DNA of 64,000 bases from an uncultured Hyphomonas sp. (GTDB taxonomy: Bacteria > Pseudomonadota > Alphaproteobacteria > Caulobacterales > Hyphomonadaceae). Where the stretch lies: NCBI RefSeq assembly GCF_963677035.1, contig NZ_OY781472.1:744001-808000 (forward strand), in the 5' to 3' direction. Below are positions 8,723 to 19,141 of the stretch, in pieces. The notes beneath the pieces are model-generated. The model worked only from the letters and a program-made list of their open reading frames with translations, was not told where the DNA came from and did no database searches. A program made the position numbers and the translations under genes. The stretch's first letter is position 1. Each line of letters starts with the position of its first letter.

Positions 8723-10174
8723 ATGCGTTTTCCGGCTCTTGCCGCCCTTGCCATTCTCGTTTCCGTCCCGCTGGCGGCCCCCGCCACGGCGCAGCAGAGC
8801 CTGTCCCGTTCGGTTGAGGGGCTCGATCAGAGGGACCGCCCGGCAAGTTTCCGCGACCTGTCGAAACGGCTGATGCCGGCGGTGGTGAATATTTCCACCT
8901 CCAAGACCGTCGCGCCGGAAGGCATGCCCACCTTTCCGGAGGGTTCGCCGATGGAACGGTTCAATGATTTCTTCGGCCGCGACGAAGATGGCTTCCGCCG
9001 CGAAGGCTCGCTCGGCTCCGGCTTCGTGATCAGCGCCGACGGCTATGTCGTGACCAATAATCACGTCATCGACGGGGCGGACGAAATCGAAGTCAATTTC
9101 GCCAATGGCCAGGTTCTGGATGCCGAACTGGTCGGACGGGACCAGGACACAGACCTCGCCGTTCTGAAGGTGAACTCCGACAAGCCCCTGCCCTTTGTCA
9201 GCTTCGCCGACAGCGATGCCGCAGAAGTGGGCGACTGGGTGATTGCCATCGGCAACCCGTTCGGCTTTGGCGGCTCTGTGTCTGCCGGCATCATCTCTGC
9301 CCGCAACCGCGACCTGAATTCCGGACGCTCGGACGATTTCATCCAGACTGACGCGGCCATCAACCGGGGCAATTCCGGCGGGCCGCTATTCAATCTCGGC
9401 GGCGAAGTCGTCGGCGTAAACACGGCGATTATCTCGCCCACCGGCGGCTCGGTCGGCATCGGCTTTTCCGTGCCGTCGAACCTCGTCAACCGGATCACCG
9501 GCGAACTGATCAAGTCCGGGCGCATCCGCCGTTCCTGGCTGGGCGTCAATGTTCAGGATGCGGATGAAGCGCTGGTGCGCGCCTATCGCGCGTCCGGCAA
9601 GGGCGGCGTGATCGTCACCCGCATCACCGATGACGGCCCGGCCGACAAGGCGAAACTGGAAGTCGGCGACCTGATCCTCAGCTTCGATGGCCAGCCTGTT
9701 GCCAGCGTGCGGGAACTGACCCGCGTCATCGCTGACACGCCGATCGACAAGAACGTGCCGGTGCGGCTGGTGCGCGATGGCCGCGCCCGCACCTTCACCG
9801 TCACCATGGGCGAGCTTCAGGAAGAGACCCCTGAAAACACCACCCAGCTGCCGGACCTGCCCGCCAGTGCCAATGATCTCGGCGCGGACCTTTCCAGCCT
9901 CGACGATGACGTCCGCCGCCGCTACGGCATTCCCAAGGATGTCGAAGGCGTGGTCGTCACCTCCGTCTCCGCCCGCGGGCCGGCCTATGGCAAACTGGTG
10001 CGCGGCGATGTGATCATCGAGATCAATTTCGAGCGCGTCGCCACGGTGACCGATACGCTGGAAAAGGTGAAAGCCGCCCGTGCCAATCCGGCAGAGCCTC
10101 TGCTGATCCGCGTCAAACGCCGCGGCGAAGCCGGCTGGTTCGACCAGTTCCTCAGCGTGGACCTAAACGACTAG
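8723..10174 (+). CDS. Periplasmic Do-like serine protease with two PDZ domains (DegP/DegQ family)
   Basis: A 483-residue protein. A signal peptide (about residues 1-24, ending ATAQQ) precedes a trypsin-like domain with catalytic His114 (TNNHVIDG), Asp144 (DTDLAVLKV) and Ser218 (NRGNSGGP). Two PDZ domains follow, around residues 270-360 and 390-480. Such proteases degrade or refold damaged envelope proteins. Its place after hflK-hflC-DUF2065 is a recurrent arrangement linking inner-membrane and periplasmic quality control. The 83-base gap from DUF2065 may hold a separate promoter. Whether it is orthologous to DegP or DegQ cannot be decided by eye. Confidence 0.94.
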   Translation: MRFPALAALAILVSVPLAAPATAQQSLSRSVEGLDQRDRPASFRDLSKRLMPAVVNISTSKTVAPEGMPTFPEGSPMERFNDFFGRDEDGFRREGSLGSGFVISADGYVVTNNHVIDGADEIEVNFANGQVLDAELVGRDQDTDLAVLKVNSDKPLPFVSFADSDAAEVGDWVIAIGNPFGFGGSVSAGIISARNRDLNSGRSDDFIQTDAAINRGNSGGPLFNLGGEVVGVNTAIISPTGGSVGIGFSVPSNLVNRITGELIKSGRIRRSWLGVNVQDADEALVRAYRASGKGGVIVTRITDDGPADKAKLEVGDLILSFDGQPVASVRELTRVIADTPIDKNVPVRLVRDGRARTFTVTMGELQEETPENTTQLPDLPASANDLGADLSSLDDDVRRRYGIPKDVEGVVVTSVSARGPAYGKLVRGDVIIEINFERVATVTDTLEKVKAARANPAEPLLIRVKRRGEAGWFDQFLSVDLND

Positions 10175-10249
10175 ACGACCTCAGCTTCTGCTTTTCAGGC
10201 GCGCGATCCCGGTCTAGGCTCTTCCCGAGGCGGACAGGAAGGTGGGATC

Positions 10250-11608
10250 ATGTTTCGCGCACTGATTTTTTTCTGGCTTATGGCCAGTCTGGCTTTCGCC
10301 GCATCTGCGGAAACCCGCTATGCCCTGCTGATCGGGAATGAGAATTATCCGCCCACCGTCGGTGGGCTCAGCCTGCCGCATGAGGACGTGGAGAACATGC
10401 GCCTCGGCCTGATCCGGGCGGGCTTTCCGGCCGGGAATATCAACGTGCTGCGCGATGCCACGCAGACGGACATCAATCTTGCCGTCGCACAGCTTTCCTC
10501 GGACCTGCGCTCTGCGGGAGAGGACTCCATCGGCTTCTTCTATTATTCCGGCCATGGTGGCTCTGCCGAGTCCGCCGGACAGCGGGCGAATTATCTGATC
10601 CCGGCCAGATCACCGATCACAGGCGCCGAACAGCTGCCGATCCTCGGCGTGCCGGTGAACAGTATCGTGGATGCGCTGGCCGCCTCTGACGCCAAGGCGA
10701 TCTTCATCGTCTCCGATGCCTGCCGGAACACGCTGCCTTTTACCTCGTCCAAAGGCGGTTCGGCAGACAAGGGCATGGTGCGTGTACCGCGCAAGCGCGG
10801 CCTCTACATTGCCTTTGCCACGGCAGATGGCGCCACCACGCCGGATGATGGCCTGTTCGCGAAGGCCCTGTCGAAACGCCTGCCGCAGAAAGGCCTTTCA
10901 GCCGACCGGGCCTTCACGCTGGCCCTGCGCGAAGTGGCCGCCGCCCGGCCCGGCAATGCGCTGCCCTTCACGGCAGACGGCCTGACGGAAGATATCTGCT
11001 TCACGGGCTGCGATGCCGGGCCGACGCCCGCCACCGCTGGCAACGAAGACCTCGCCTTCCTCGCCGCCAAGCGCATGAACACGATCGCCGGCTGGCTGGA
11101 ATTCATCGAGGCCTGGCCGGACAGCAGCTTCATCCCCTCGGCGCAGGACGGGATCGTCGAGCAGCTCTTCAAGGACACCGAGGAGGCAAAATCCTACAAC
11201 GGCCCCTACGACGCGCTGATCGCCCCGCCTGCCCTGCTCGAAGCTGTGTTTCACGGTGCCGAGACCGCCGCCCAACGCGGTCAGCGGGACGTGGCCGAGA
11301 TTTACTTCCAGTCTGCCTGCATGTCAGGGCTCGCCAGGGCCTGCCCGGAATGGGCAAATGCCCTCCGCAAAGGCTACGCCTATAAGAGTTACCTCAAATC
11401 CGATGGCAGCGTGGACTTTGAGGCCCTGCGCGAAGCCGAGGCCCTCAGCTATCATTTGGGCTGCTCGTTCAGCGACCCGGCATCCTGCAAATGGCTGCGC
11501 GAGAACGATCTGCGCGTTCCCGAACCCTGCATCGTCTATGAAGACGACTACGCCTACAATTACTGCGAAGAAAACGGAATCACACCCGTCGCGGTCGCCC
11601 CGCAGTGA
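10250..11608 (+). CDS. Secreted caspase-like (peptidase C14) protein
   Basis: A 452-residue protein with a signal peptide (about residues 1-20, cleavage near ASAETRY). It has a caspase p20-like domain with ALLIGNENY, the catalytic His in FYYSGHGG (His102) and the catalytic Cys in SDACRN (Cys158). The C-terminal half (from about residue 265) is cysteine-containing and helical, with Sel1-like character, and probably binds a partner. Bacterial metacaspase-like proteins cleave after Arg or Lys; their physiological targets are mostly unknown. The gene is separate from the Do protease (75 bases) and abuts a convergent exbD-like gene. The full dyad suggests an active enzyme. Confidence 0.9.
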   Translation: MFRALIFFWLMASLAFAASAETRYALLIGNENYPPTVGGLSLPHEDVENMRLGLIRAGFPAGNINVLRDATQTDINLAVAQLSSDLRSAGEDSIGFFYYSGHGGSAESAGQRANYLIPARSPITGAEQLPILGVPVNSIVDALAASDAKAIFIVSDACRNTLPFTSSKGGSADKGMVRVPRKRGLYIAFATADGATTPDDGLFAKALSKRLPQKGLSADRAFTLALREVAAARPGNALPFTADGLTEDICFTGCDAGPTPATAGNEDLAFLAAKRMNTIAGWLEFIEAWPDSSFIPSAQDGIVEQLFKDTEEAKSYNGPYDALIAPPALLEAVFHGAETAAQRGQRDVAEIYFQSACMSGLARACPEWANALRKGYAYKSYLKSDGSVDFEALREAEALSYHLGCSFSDPASCKWLRENDLRVPEPCIVYEDDYAYNYCEENGITPVAVAPQ

Positions 11609-12016
11609 TCAGAGCGCCTCGCGCGCGAGGGAGAGACTGACCCCTTCGGTATAGCCGGCCTCATAGGCCGCATCGCGCACCAATGTGACCACGCCCGTCT
11701 TCGCTTTCGGCGCTGCCTCGATGGCGACCTGGATGTCCGGCGTCTCGGCGCGCACGCGTTCGATGGCACCCCGGACGGCGCCAATGTCGGTCGTACGGCC
11801 ATTGACGCGAACGACGCTGTCCTCGCTGATCCGGATCAGCATCGCCTTGCCAGAGGACGCCCCCGTGCCGGTTGCAGGCGGCTCCAGCCGGATCGCTTTT
11901 TCCCGGGTGAAGGTTGATGTGACCATGAAGAAAATGAGCAGGATAAAAACCACGTCCAGCATCGGCGTCATCGACACCTCCGCAGTCCCTGCCCCGGTCC
12001 GGTGTCTGCCTCTCAT
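11609..12016 (-). CDS. ExbD/TolR-type biopolymer transport protein (orphan)
   Basis: A 135-residue protein with the single N-terminal transmembrane helix of ExbD/TolR (TPMLDVVFILLIFFMVTSTF), including the conserved membrane Asp (Asp21), then a periplasmic domain. ExbD works with an ExbB/TolQ proton channel to energise TonB or Tol systems. No ExbB or TonB gene is nearby, so it must use a partner encoded elsewhere. The stop is directly adjacent to the stop of the caspase gene. Calling it exbD rather than tolR is uncertain. Confidence 0.88.
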   Translation of the reverse strand: MRGRHRTGAGTAEVSMTPMLDVVFILLIFFMVTSTFTREKAIRLEPPATGTGASSGKAMLIRISEDSVVRVNGRTTDIGAVRGAIERVRAETPDIQVAIEAAPKAKTGVVTLVRDAAYEAGYTEGVSLSLAREAL

Positions 12017-12139
12017 GCTGGCCTCCCTCTTTTTCTATTTGGAGAGAGCATACACGCAATGTGATGACATTACAATTTTGAATTGACCAGAAGCCCCTTT
12101 GAGCGCCCGGGGGCGCGGGGCGGGGCGGCGTCTGCTCAC

Positions 12140-12184
12140 GGTCTTTAGATGGTGTATAGATGGTCCATAGATGGTGTTTGCGAT
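12140..12184 (-). repeat. 11-bp tandem array downstream of serB
   Basis: On the plus strand this reads as four head-to-tail units: GGTCTTTAGAT (12140), GGTGTATAGAT (12151), GGTCCATAGAT (12162) and the 12-base GGTGTTTGCGAT (12173). It starts 27 bases past the serB stop in the direction of serB transcription. A related array in the same relative position follows infC (49971-50004). Its function is unknown. A small inverted repeat, GTCCGG-AAG-CCGGAC, lies between the array and serB. Confidence 0.7.
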
Positions 12185-12211
12185 GGTCCGGAAGCCGGAC
12201 TTATCCACCAC

Positions 12212-13096
12212 CTAGCTGACGAATTCGCGCGCCTCATAGCCCTGGAAGAAGAGCGCGGCGCGCAGGTCTGTATGTTCGATCGCGGCATGGGCTTCGGCGG
12301 CCACGACGGGCTTGGCATGATACGCGATGCCGAGGCCTGAGGCCTTGATCATGGCGAGGTCGTTGGCCCCGTCGCCCATGGCGATCACGTCCTCCCGGCT
12401 GATGCCTTTCGCTGAGGCGAACGCGTCCAGCGCGGAGAGTTTCGCTTCACGGCCCAGGATCGGCCGGCCGACCTCCCCTGTCAGGGCCTTGCCGTCATCG
12501 ATCAGCGTGTTGCCGCGATGCGCGTGAAAGCCAGCCGCCGCCGCGACACGGGAGGTGAAATAGGTGAAACCGCCTGAAACCAATACAGTTTCTGCGCCGT
12601 CGGCTTTCATGGTTTCAACCAGGGTTTTCGCGCCGGGGTTCAGCGTGATCCGCTCCGCATAGGCCTGTTCCAGTGCGTCGAGGCCGAGGCCTTTCAGCAT
12701 GGCGACACGGGTCGTCAGGGCGCCTTCAAAGTCCAGCTCGCCGCGCATGGCGCGTTCGGTGATGGCGGACACTTCCGCTTTCAGGCCGGCAAAATCTGCC
12801 AGTTCATCAAGGCATTCCTGTCCGATGATGGTGGAATCCATGTCGGAGATCAGCAGGCGCTTGCGCCCGCTTGCGGCCGGCAACACAGCGGTATCGACCG
12901 GATGGCCCTGCTCCGCCAGGCGCGCCCGCAGGCGGCCGGCCTCCCCCTGATCGCCCGGAACCTGCCATTCCAGCGCGGCCAGCCCGTCCACGCTGCCCAG
13001 GTCGCGCGAAGGCGCCACACGGCCAAGTTCCGTCGAAACTTCCGCTTCCAGCTTCGCCGCATCCATGGCGGCAACGGCGACGATCCTGAGGCTCAT
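12212..13096 (-). CDS. serB: Phosphoserine phosphatase
   Basis: A 294-residue HAD-superfamily enzyme. The nucleophile motif ISDMDSTII (Asp85, Asp87) is followed by VLVSGGFTYFTSRVA (motif II), a conserved Lys region and GDGANDLAMIKASGLGIAYHAKP (motif III). An N-terminal domain of about 75 residues precedes it, as in long proteobacterial SerB. It makes L-serine from phosphoserine, the last step of the phosphorylated pathway. It is divergent from miaA with 71 bases between starts, so the two promoters share that space. The tandem array and a hairpin lie just after the stop. Confidence 0.96.
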   Translation of the reverse strand: MSLRIVAVAAMDAAKLEAEVSTELGRVAPSRDLGSVDGLAALEWQVPGDQGEAGRLRARLAEQGHPVDTAVLPAASGRKRLLISDMDSTIIGQECLDELADFAGLKAEVSAITERAMRGELDFEGALTTRVAMLKGLGLDALEQAYAERITLNPGAKTLVETMKADGAETVLVSGGFTYFTSRVAAAAGFHAHRGNTLIDDGKALTGEVGRPILGREAKLSALDAFASAKGISREDVIAMGDGANDLAMIKASGLGIAYHAKPVVAAEAHAAIEHTDLRAALFFQGYEAREFVS

Positions 13097-13167
13097 GGCA
13101 GTCTTCCCGGCTTTTCCCGCGTCATCATGGGTTTCCTCTTCGATGACAACCCCTTACCTCTATTGGG

Positions 13168-14118
13168 ATGCATCCGGCTATCCTGATCCATGGCCCCACG
13201 GCCAGCGGCAAGACCGCCCTCGCCATCGAAGTCGCCCGGCGGCTCGACGGAGAGGTGATCAATGCCGATTCCATGCAGGTTTACAGAGACCTGAAAGTCA
13301 TCTCGGCCCGCCCGGACGAGGACGAAATGCGCGGCGTGCCGCATCATCTGTTCGGGCATGTCAACGCGGCCGAGCGCTATTCCACGGGCCAATGGCTGGA
13401 AGAGGCGCGGGCCAAGATCCGCGTGCTCCAGAAGCAGAACAAGCGCGCCATCATTGTCGGCGGCACGGGGCTTTACCTTCTGGCGCTGACGCAGGGCCTG
13501 TCGGCAATTCCGCCCGTGCCGGAGGACATCCGCGCCGAAGTCCGCGACATTGCCGAAGCCGAAGGCGCCGACGGCCTGCGCGCGCGCCTCGCCCCGCACG
13601 ATCCGGAAACCGCCGAGCGGCTGGGCACGGGCGACCGGCAGCGCCTGGCCCGGGCCTATGAGATCTGGCTCGCCACCGGGCGGCCGATCACCGACTTCCA
13701 CAATGAGCGCCAGCCCCCGGCCCTGCTCGACCGGGAATGGATGGGATTTGCCCTCACCCCGCCGCGCGCCAAGCTCTACTCCAAGATCGACCGGCGCTTC
13801 GAAGGCATGCTGATGCAGGGCGCCATGGCCGAGGCCCGCGCCCTGATCGAACGGGGGCTCGACCCCGAATTACCGGCCATGAAAGCCCATGGCATGCCGT
13901 GGCTGGCTGCCTTTGCCCGCGGCGAGATCAGCGCCGAGTTCGCCGCCGAGAACGCCAAGCGCGACACGCGGCGCTATGCAAAGAGGCAATTCACGTGGAT
14001 CGGCAGGCAATTCCCGTTCTGGCCCAGAATTCCCGGCACAGAGCTGAACGATCGCATGCGGGTGATTCTTGCCCTCTATAGGGAGATTGACAGGGAGATG
14101 GAGGCAGATTATTCCTAG
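13168..14118 (+). CDS. miaA: tRNA dimethylallyltransferase
   Basis: A 316-residue protein with the P-loop HGPTASGKTAL, the INADSMQVYRDL segment, GGTGLYL, and the C-terminal KRDTRRYAKRQFTWIGRQF zinc/tRNA-binding region. MiaA transfers a dimethylallyl group to A37 of tRNAs that read UNN codons, the first step to ms2i6A. It lies directly upstream of the ilv leader on the same strand, 24 bases from the leader peptide start, so read-through into the leader is possible. In E. coli, miaA mutants are known to alter attenuation of some amino acid operons. Confidence 0.97.
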   Translation: MHPAILIHGPTASGKTALAIEVARRLDGEVINADSMQVYRDLKVISARPDEDEMRGVPHHLFGHVNAAERYSTGQWLEEARAKIRVLQKQNKRAIIVGGTGLYLLALTQGLSAIPPVPEDIRAEVRDIAEAEGADGLRARLAPHDPETAERLGTGDRQRLARAYEIWLATGRPITDFHNERQPPALLDREWMGFALTPPRAKLYSKIDRRFEGMLMQGAMAEARALIERGLDPELPAMKAHGMPWLAAFARGEISAEFAAENAKRDTRRYAKRQFTWIGRQFPFWPRIPGTELNDRMRVILALYREIDREMEADYS

Positions 14119-14142
14119 CCCCCGACGTTGGAGGAAACGCAC

Positions 14143-14181
14143 GTGCGCATGTCAGAGGTACTCGTAATTAGACACCCGTAG
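14143..14181 (+). CDS. Putative ilv leader peptide (attenuator)
   Basis: A 12-codon ORF, GTG start, reading MRMSEVLVIRHP then TAG. An internal ATG at 14149 is an alternative start. GGAGGA at 14130-14135 gives a 7-base spacing to the GTG, which is ideal. Four of twelve codons are Val-Leu-Val-Ile, the end products of the pathway encoded downstream. The stop codon lies inside the left arm of the first hairpin. This is the classic geometry of ribosome-mediated attenuation. Inferred; no expression evidence. Confidence 0.75.
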   Translation: MRMSEVLVIRHP

Positions 14182-14211
14182 CCGGAGTTCATCAGAACCG
14201 GTTGCGGGTGT
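14172..14211 (+). promoter_or_regulatory. ilv leader hairpin (candidate pause/anti-antiterminator stem)
   Basis: ACACCCGTAGCCGG (14172-14185) can pair with CCGGTTGCGGGTGT (14198-14211): 14 consecutive pairs including three G-U, around a 12-base loop. The left arm begins right after the Val-Leu-Val-Ile codons, so a ribosome stalled there would block it. Outer bases GTGCGCA (14143) and TGCGCAC (14211) could extend it. The loop-proximal CGGAG (14183-14187) is complementary to CTCCG (14226-14230) in the terminator, a possible but short antiterminator. Confidence 0.65.
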
Positions 14212-14217
14212 GCGCAC

Positions 14218-14250
14218 AAAAGGGTCTCCGAAGGGGGCCCTTTTTCTTTT
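14218..14250 (+). terminator. Intrinsic terminator in the ilvB leader
   Basis: AAAAGGGTCTCC pairs with GGGGGCCCTTTT around a GAA loop (12 pairs with two G-U), followed by TTTTTCTTTT. It lies 58 bases before the ilvB start with no intervening long gene, as expected for an attenuator rather than a simple end-of-gene terminator for miaA. Confidence 0.85.
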
Positions 14251-14307
14251 CAGAAAACATTCAGGACAATCGCCCTCCTTTCTAACCCCAGACGCCAGAG
14301 CAAAGTC

Positions 14308-16080
14308 ATGACCGTCAAAACCAAACAGAAGACCGAAAACCGCCTGATGACCGGCGCCGAGATCGTAATCACGGCCCTCCGGGAACAAGGCGTAGAGGTC
14401 ATGTTTGGGTATCCGGGCGGTGCGGTCCTACCGATCTATGATGCGCTGTTCGCAGCCGACGACATCCGCCACATCCTGGTGCGCCATGAACAGGGCGCCG
14501 GCCATGCGGCCGAAGGCTATGCCCGCTCGACGGGCAAGTGCGGCGTGGCGCTCGTCACCTCCGGCCCCGGCGCGACCAATATGGTCACGCCGATTACCGA
14601 CGCGATGATGGATTCGATCCCGATGGTCGTCATTTCCGGCCAGGTGCCGACGCATCTGATCGGCACCGATGCCTTCCAGGAAGCCGACACAACCGGCATC
14701 ACGCGCAGCTGTGCCAAGCACAATTACCTCGTCACCGATGTCGACCAGCTGGCCCGTACGATCCATGAGGCGTTCCACATCGCGACCTCCGGCCGTCCCG
14801 GCCCCGTCGTCATCGACATTCCGAAGGACGTTCAGTTCGCAACCGGCACCTATTCCGGCAAGGAGGGCGTCCACAAGCCGACCTATTCTCCCAAAACGGA
14901 GCCGATGCCGGAGGCCATTGAGGTCGTCGCCGACCTGATCGCCATGGCCCGCCGGCCTCTTTTCTACACCGGCGGCGGCGTCATCAATTCCGGGCCGCAG
15001 GCCTGCGAAGCACTGCGCAAGCTGCAGGCGGAAACGGGCATTCCGGTTACGTCCACGCTGATGGGCCTCGGCGCCTTTCCTGCCTCCCACGCGGACTGGC
15101 TGGGCATGGTGGGCATGCATGGCAGCTACGAATCCAACCATGCGATGCATGATTGCGACCTGATGATCTGCGTCGGCGCCCGGTTCGACGACCGTGTAAC
15201 CGGCCGGATCGATGCCTTCTCTCCGAATTCCAAGAAGGTCCACATCGACATCGACCCCTCCTCGATCAACAAGATCGTCCGGGTCGACGTGCCGGTCGTG
15301 GCTGATTGCGGCGCGGCGCTCGAAGCGCTGCTCACGGCAGTGAAACACCGCAAGGGCAAGCGGCCCGACCTGAAGCCGTGGAAGGCAGAGATCGACGCCT
15401 GGCGCGCCCGTGACTGCTTTGCCTATGAGCCGTCAGACAAGATCATCAAGCCGCAATACGCGATCGAGCGCCTCTATGCCCTCACCCGCGAGCGCGACAC
15501 CTTCATCACGACCGAAGTGGGCCAGCACCAGATGTGGGCCGCCCAGTTCTTCCATTTCGACGAGCCGAACCACTGGATGACCTCCGGCGGCCTCGGCACA
15601 ATGGGCTATGGCCTGCCCGCCGCTGTCGGCGTGCAGTGCGCCCATCCGGACGCGCTGGTCATCGACATTGCGGGCGAAGCCTCGATCCAGATGATGATGC
15701 AGGAACTGTCCACGGCGGTTCAGTTCTGCCTGCCGGTGAAGGTGTTCATCCTCAACAATGAATGGATGGGCATGGTGCGCCAGTGGCAGGAATTGCTGCA
15801 CGGGGAGCGCTATTCGCACTCTTATTCGGAAAGCCTGCCGGACTTTGTGAAACTGGCCGAAGCCATGGGCGCCCACGGCATCCGGTGCGAGGATCCGGCC
15901 CAGCTGGACGACAAGATCCTTGAAATGATCGCACATCCGGGCCCGGTCCTGTTCGACTGCATGATCGAGAAGGACGGCAACTGCCTGCCTATGATCCCGT
16001 CGGGCTCTGCACACAACGAGATGATCGTCGGGCAGATAACTGGTAACGAAATCAGTGAGACCGGGCGCAAGCTGGTCTGA
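14308..16080 (+). CDS. ilvB: Acetolactate synthase large subunit
   Basis: A 590-residue ThDP enzyme. The N-terminal FGYPGGAVLPIYD and catalytic Glu61 (VRHEQGAGHAAEGYAR) are present, with TSGPGATN, the FAD-binding middle domain, and the C-terminal ThDP/Mg domain ending in LNNEWMGMVRQWQEL. It condenses pyruvate (or pyruvate plus 2-ketobutyrate) in valine, leucine and isoleucine synthesis with IlvN as regulatory subunit. The metal-binding motif reads GEAS (Glu457) where GDG or GDAS is usual. Expression is probably controlled by the upstream attenuator. The first gene of a cluster also holding ilvN and ilvC. Confidence 0.97.
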   Translation: MTVKTKQKTENRLMTGAEIVITALREQGVEVMFGYPGGAVLPIYDALFAADDIRHILVRHEQGAGHAAEGYARSTGKCGVALVTSGPGATNMVTPITDAMMDSIPMVVISGQVPTHLIGTDAFQEADTTGITRSCAKHNYLVTDVDQLARTIHEAFHIATSGRPGPVVIDIPKDVQFATGTYSGKEGVHKPTYSPKTEPMPEAIEVVADLIAMARRPLFYTGGGVINSGPQACEALRKLQAETGIPVTSTLMGLGAFPASHADWLGMVGMHGSYESNHAMHDCDLMICVGARFDDRVTGRIDAFSPNSKKVHIDIDPSSINKIVRVDVPVVADCGAALEALLTAVKHRKGKRPDLKPWKAEIDAWRARDCFAYEPSDKIIKPQYAIERLYALTRERDTFITTEVGQHQMWAAQFFHFDEPNHWMTSGGLGTMGYGLPAAVGVQCAHPDALVIDIAGEASIQMMMQELSTAVQFCLPVKVFILNNEWMGMVRQWQELLHGERYSHSYSESLPDFVKLAEAMGAHGIRCEDPAQLDDKILEMIAHPGPVLFDCMIEKDGNCLPMIPSGSAHNEMIVGQITGNEISETGRKLV

Positions 16081-16122
16081 CGTCTGACAGACCGGGAACC
16101 GGCGCCGCTGCAGGGGAAGATG

Positions 16123-16821
16123 ATGGCCATAGACAACATCTGGCAGATACTGACCGACAATGTCGGAACAGTCGTCACGGTGGTGTCGGCCATTGCCGCC
16201 GTGATCGGCGCCCTTACCAGCCGTGCCGAGACCCGCAAGCAGCGCCAGCTGCGTACCGAGCAACTCCGCCAGACGATCGACAGTTCCAGCCTCGACTGGG
16301 GCAACGCCGCCATCGACACATTGGCCCGGGCCGCCATGCTGGCGCGCACCCGTCATTATCATGGCAGTGAAGGCGCCTTCCAGACGGCCAAGGTGGCAAC
16401 GCTGATCCATCTGACCTCCCTGATCGACCGGGGCCGCATGTTTTTCCCCAACCTCGACGAGCACAGGAAGGGGACGGACAAGGAGGGGGCCTATCGCGGC
16501 TCGCGTCCTCCGATCCTCGACGCGATGGTCTGGGTTCATTGCGAAACCGCGGCTCTCACCCGGGAGGGCGGACCGACTGGCGACAACAGCGCCGCCTTTA
16601 TCGACGACTGCCGCCGGCTCGTCGTTTCGGAACTGCAGGCCCACCTTGACCCCCGCCGGCTGAACCAGGTCGTCGGACGCTATGACGGACAGACCCGCAC
16701 CCACCAGCAGCAGGCCATCGAACGCGCTGACTCCCTCAGGCAGCAACTCTTGACTCGGCGCCCCGGGGTCTCCATCGACAACCCAACCCGCCACCCCGAA
16801 CAGCCGGAGACTGTACAATGA
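16123..16821 (+). CDS. Hypothetical single-pass membrane protein between ilvB and ilvN
   Basis: About 232 residues. One N-terminal transmembrane helix (around VGTVVTVVSAIAAVIGALTS) precedes a soluble, Arg/Gln-rich helical domain with no motif I recognise. There are ATGs at 16120 and 16123; the AGGGG site fits the second better. It ends in an ATGA overlap with ilvN, so it is translationally coupled inside the ilv operon. The same general type (short anchor plus helical domain of about 200 residues) occurs again between pheS and pheT. Function unknown; a link to branched-chain synthesis is not implied by sequence. Confidence 0.75.
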   Translation: MAIDNIWQILTDNVGTVVTVVSAIAAVIGALTSRAETRKQRQLRTEQLRQTIDSSSLDWGNAAIDTLARAAMLARTRHYHGSEGAFQTAKVATLIHLTSLIDRGRMFFPNLDEHRKGTDKEGAYRGSRPPILDAMVWVHCETAALTREGGPTGDNSAAFIDDCRRLVVSELQAHLDPRRLNQVVGRYDGQTRTHQQQAIERADSLRQQLLTRRPGVSIDNPTRHPEQPETVQ

Positions 16822-17395
16822 GCGACGGATCCGGAACGCCCACCCCGAGTGGGTCCCCGAACGGACCAAAGTCCGCCTATTTCCTCAACCATGAGGATGA
16901 AGCCGTTGAGCGCCGCACGCTGGCCGTGCTGGTCGACAATGAACCGGGCGTTCTCGCCCGGGTTGTCGGCCTGTTCTCCGGCCGCGGCTACAATATCGAC
17001 AGCCTGACCGTGGCAGAGGTCGACGCCTCCAGCCACAAATCCCGGATCACGATCGTGACCCAGGGCACGCCGCACATCCTGGAGCAGATCGAAGCGCAAC
17101 TGATGCGCCTCGTCCCGGTCGGCGAAGTCGTGGACATCACCAAGTCGAAGCGCGGCATCGAACGCGAACTGGCTCTCCTGAAAGTGGCGGGCACCGGCGA
17201 AAAGCGCGTCGAAGCCCTTCGGATTGCACAGATTTTCCGGGCAAACGTGATCGACACGACAAATGAGAGCTTCATTTTCGAGATCACCGGCGCCTCCGAA
17301 AAGATCAGCCAGTTCGTGGACCTGATGACACCGCTTGGCCTCGTCGAGGTGAGCCGGACGGGCGTTCTCTCGATAAAGCGTGGTAAGGAGAAGGG

Positions 17396-17399
<4 letters not shown>
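16818..17399 (+). CDS. ilvN: Acetolactate synthase small (regulatory) subunit
   Basis: A 193-residue protein with an N-terminal ACT domain (RRTLAVLVDNEPGVLARVVGLFSGRGYNIDSL), which binds valine for feedback control, and a C-terminal ALS_ss_C domain (RANVIDTTNESFIFEITG). The first 25 residues, rich in Ser, Gly and Pro, are longer than in E. coli IlvH. The gene overlaps its neighbours on both sides by 4 bp (ATGA), giving tight coupling. It could equally be named ilvH. Confidence 0.96.
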
Positions 17400-19133
<1,734 letters not shown>

Positions 19134-19141
19134 CGCTCTCG

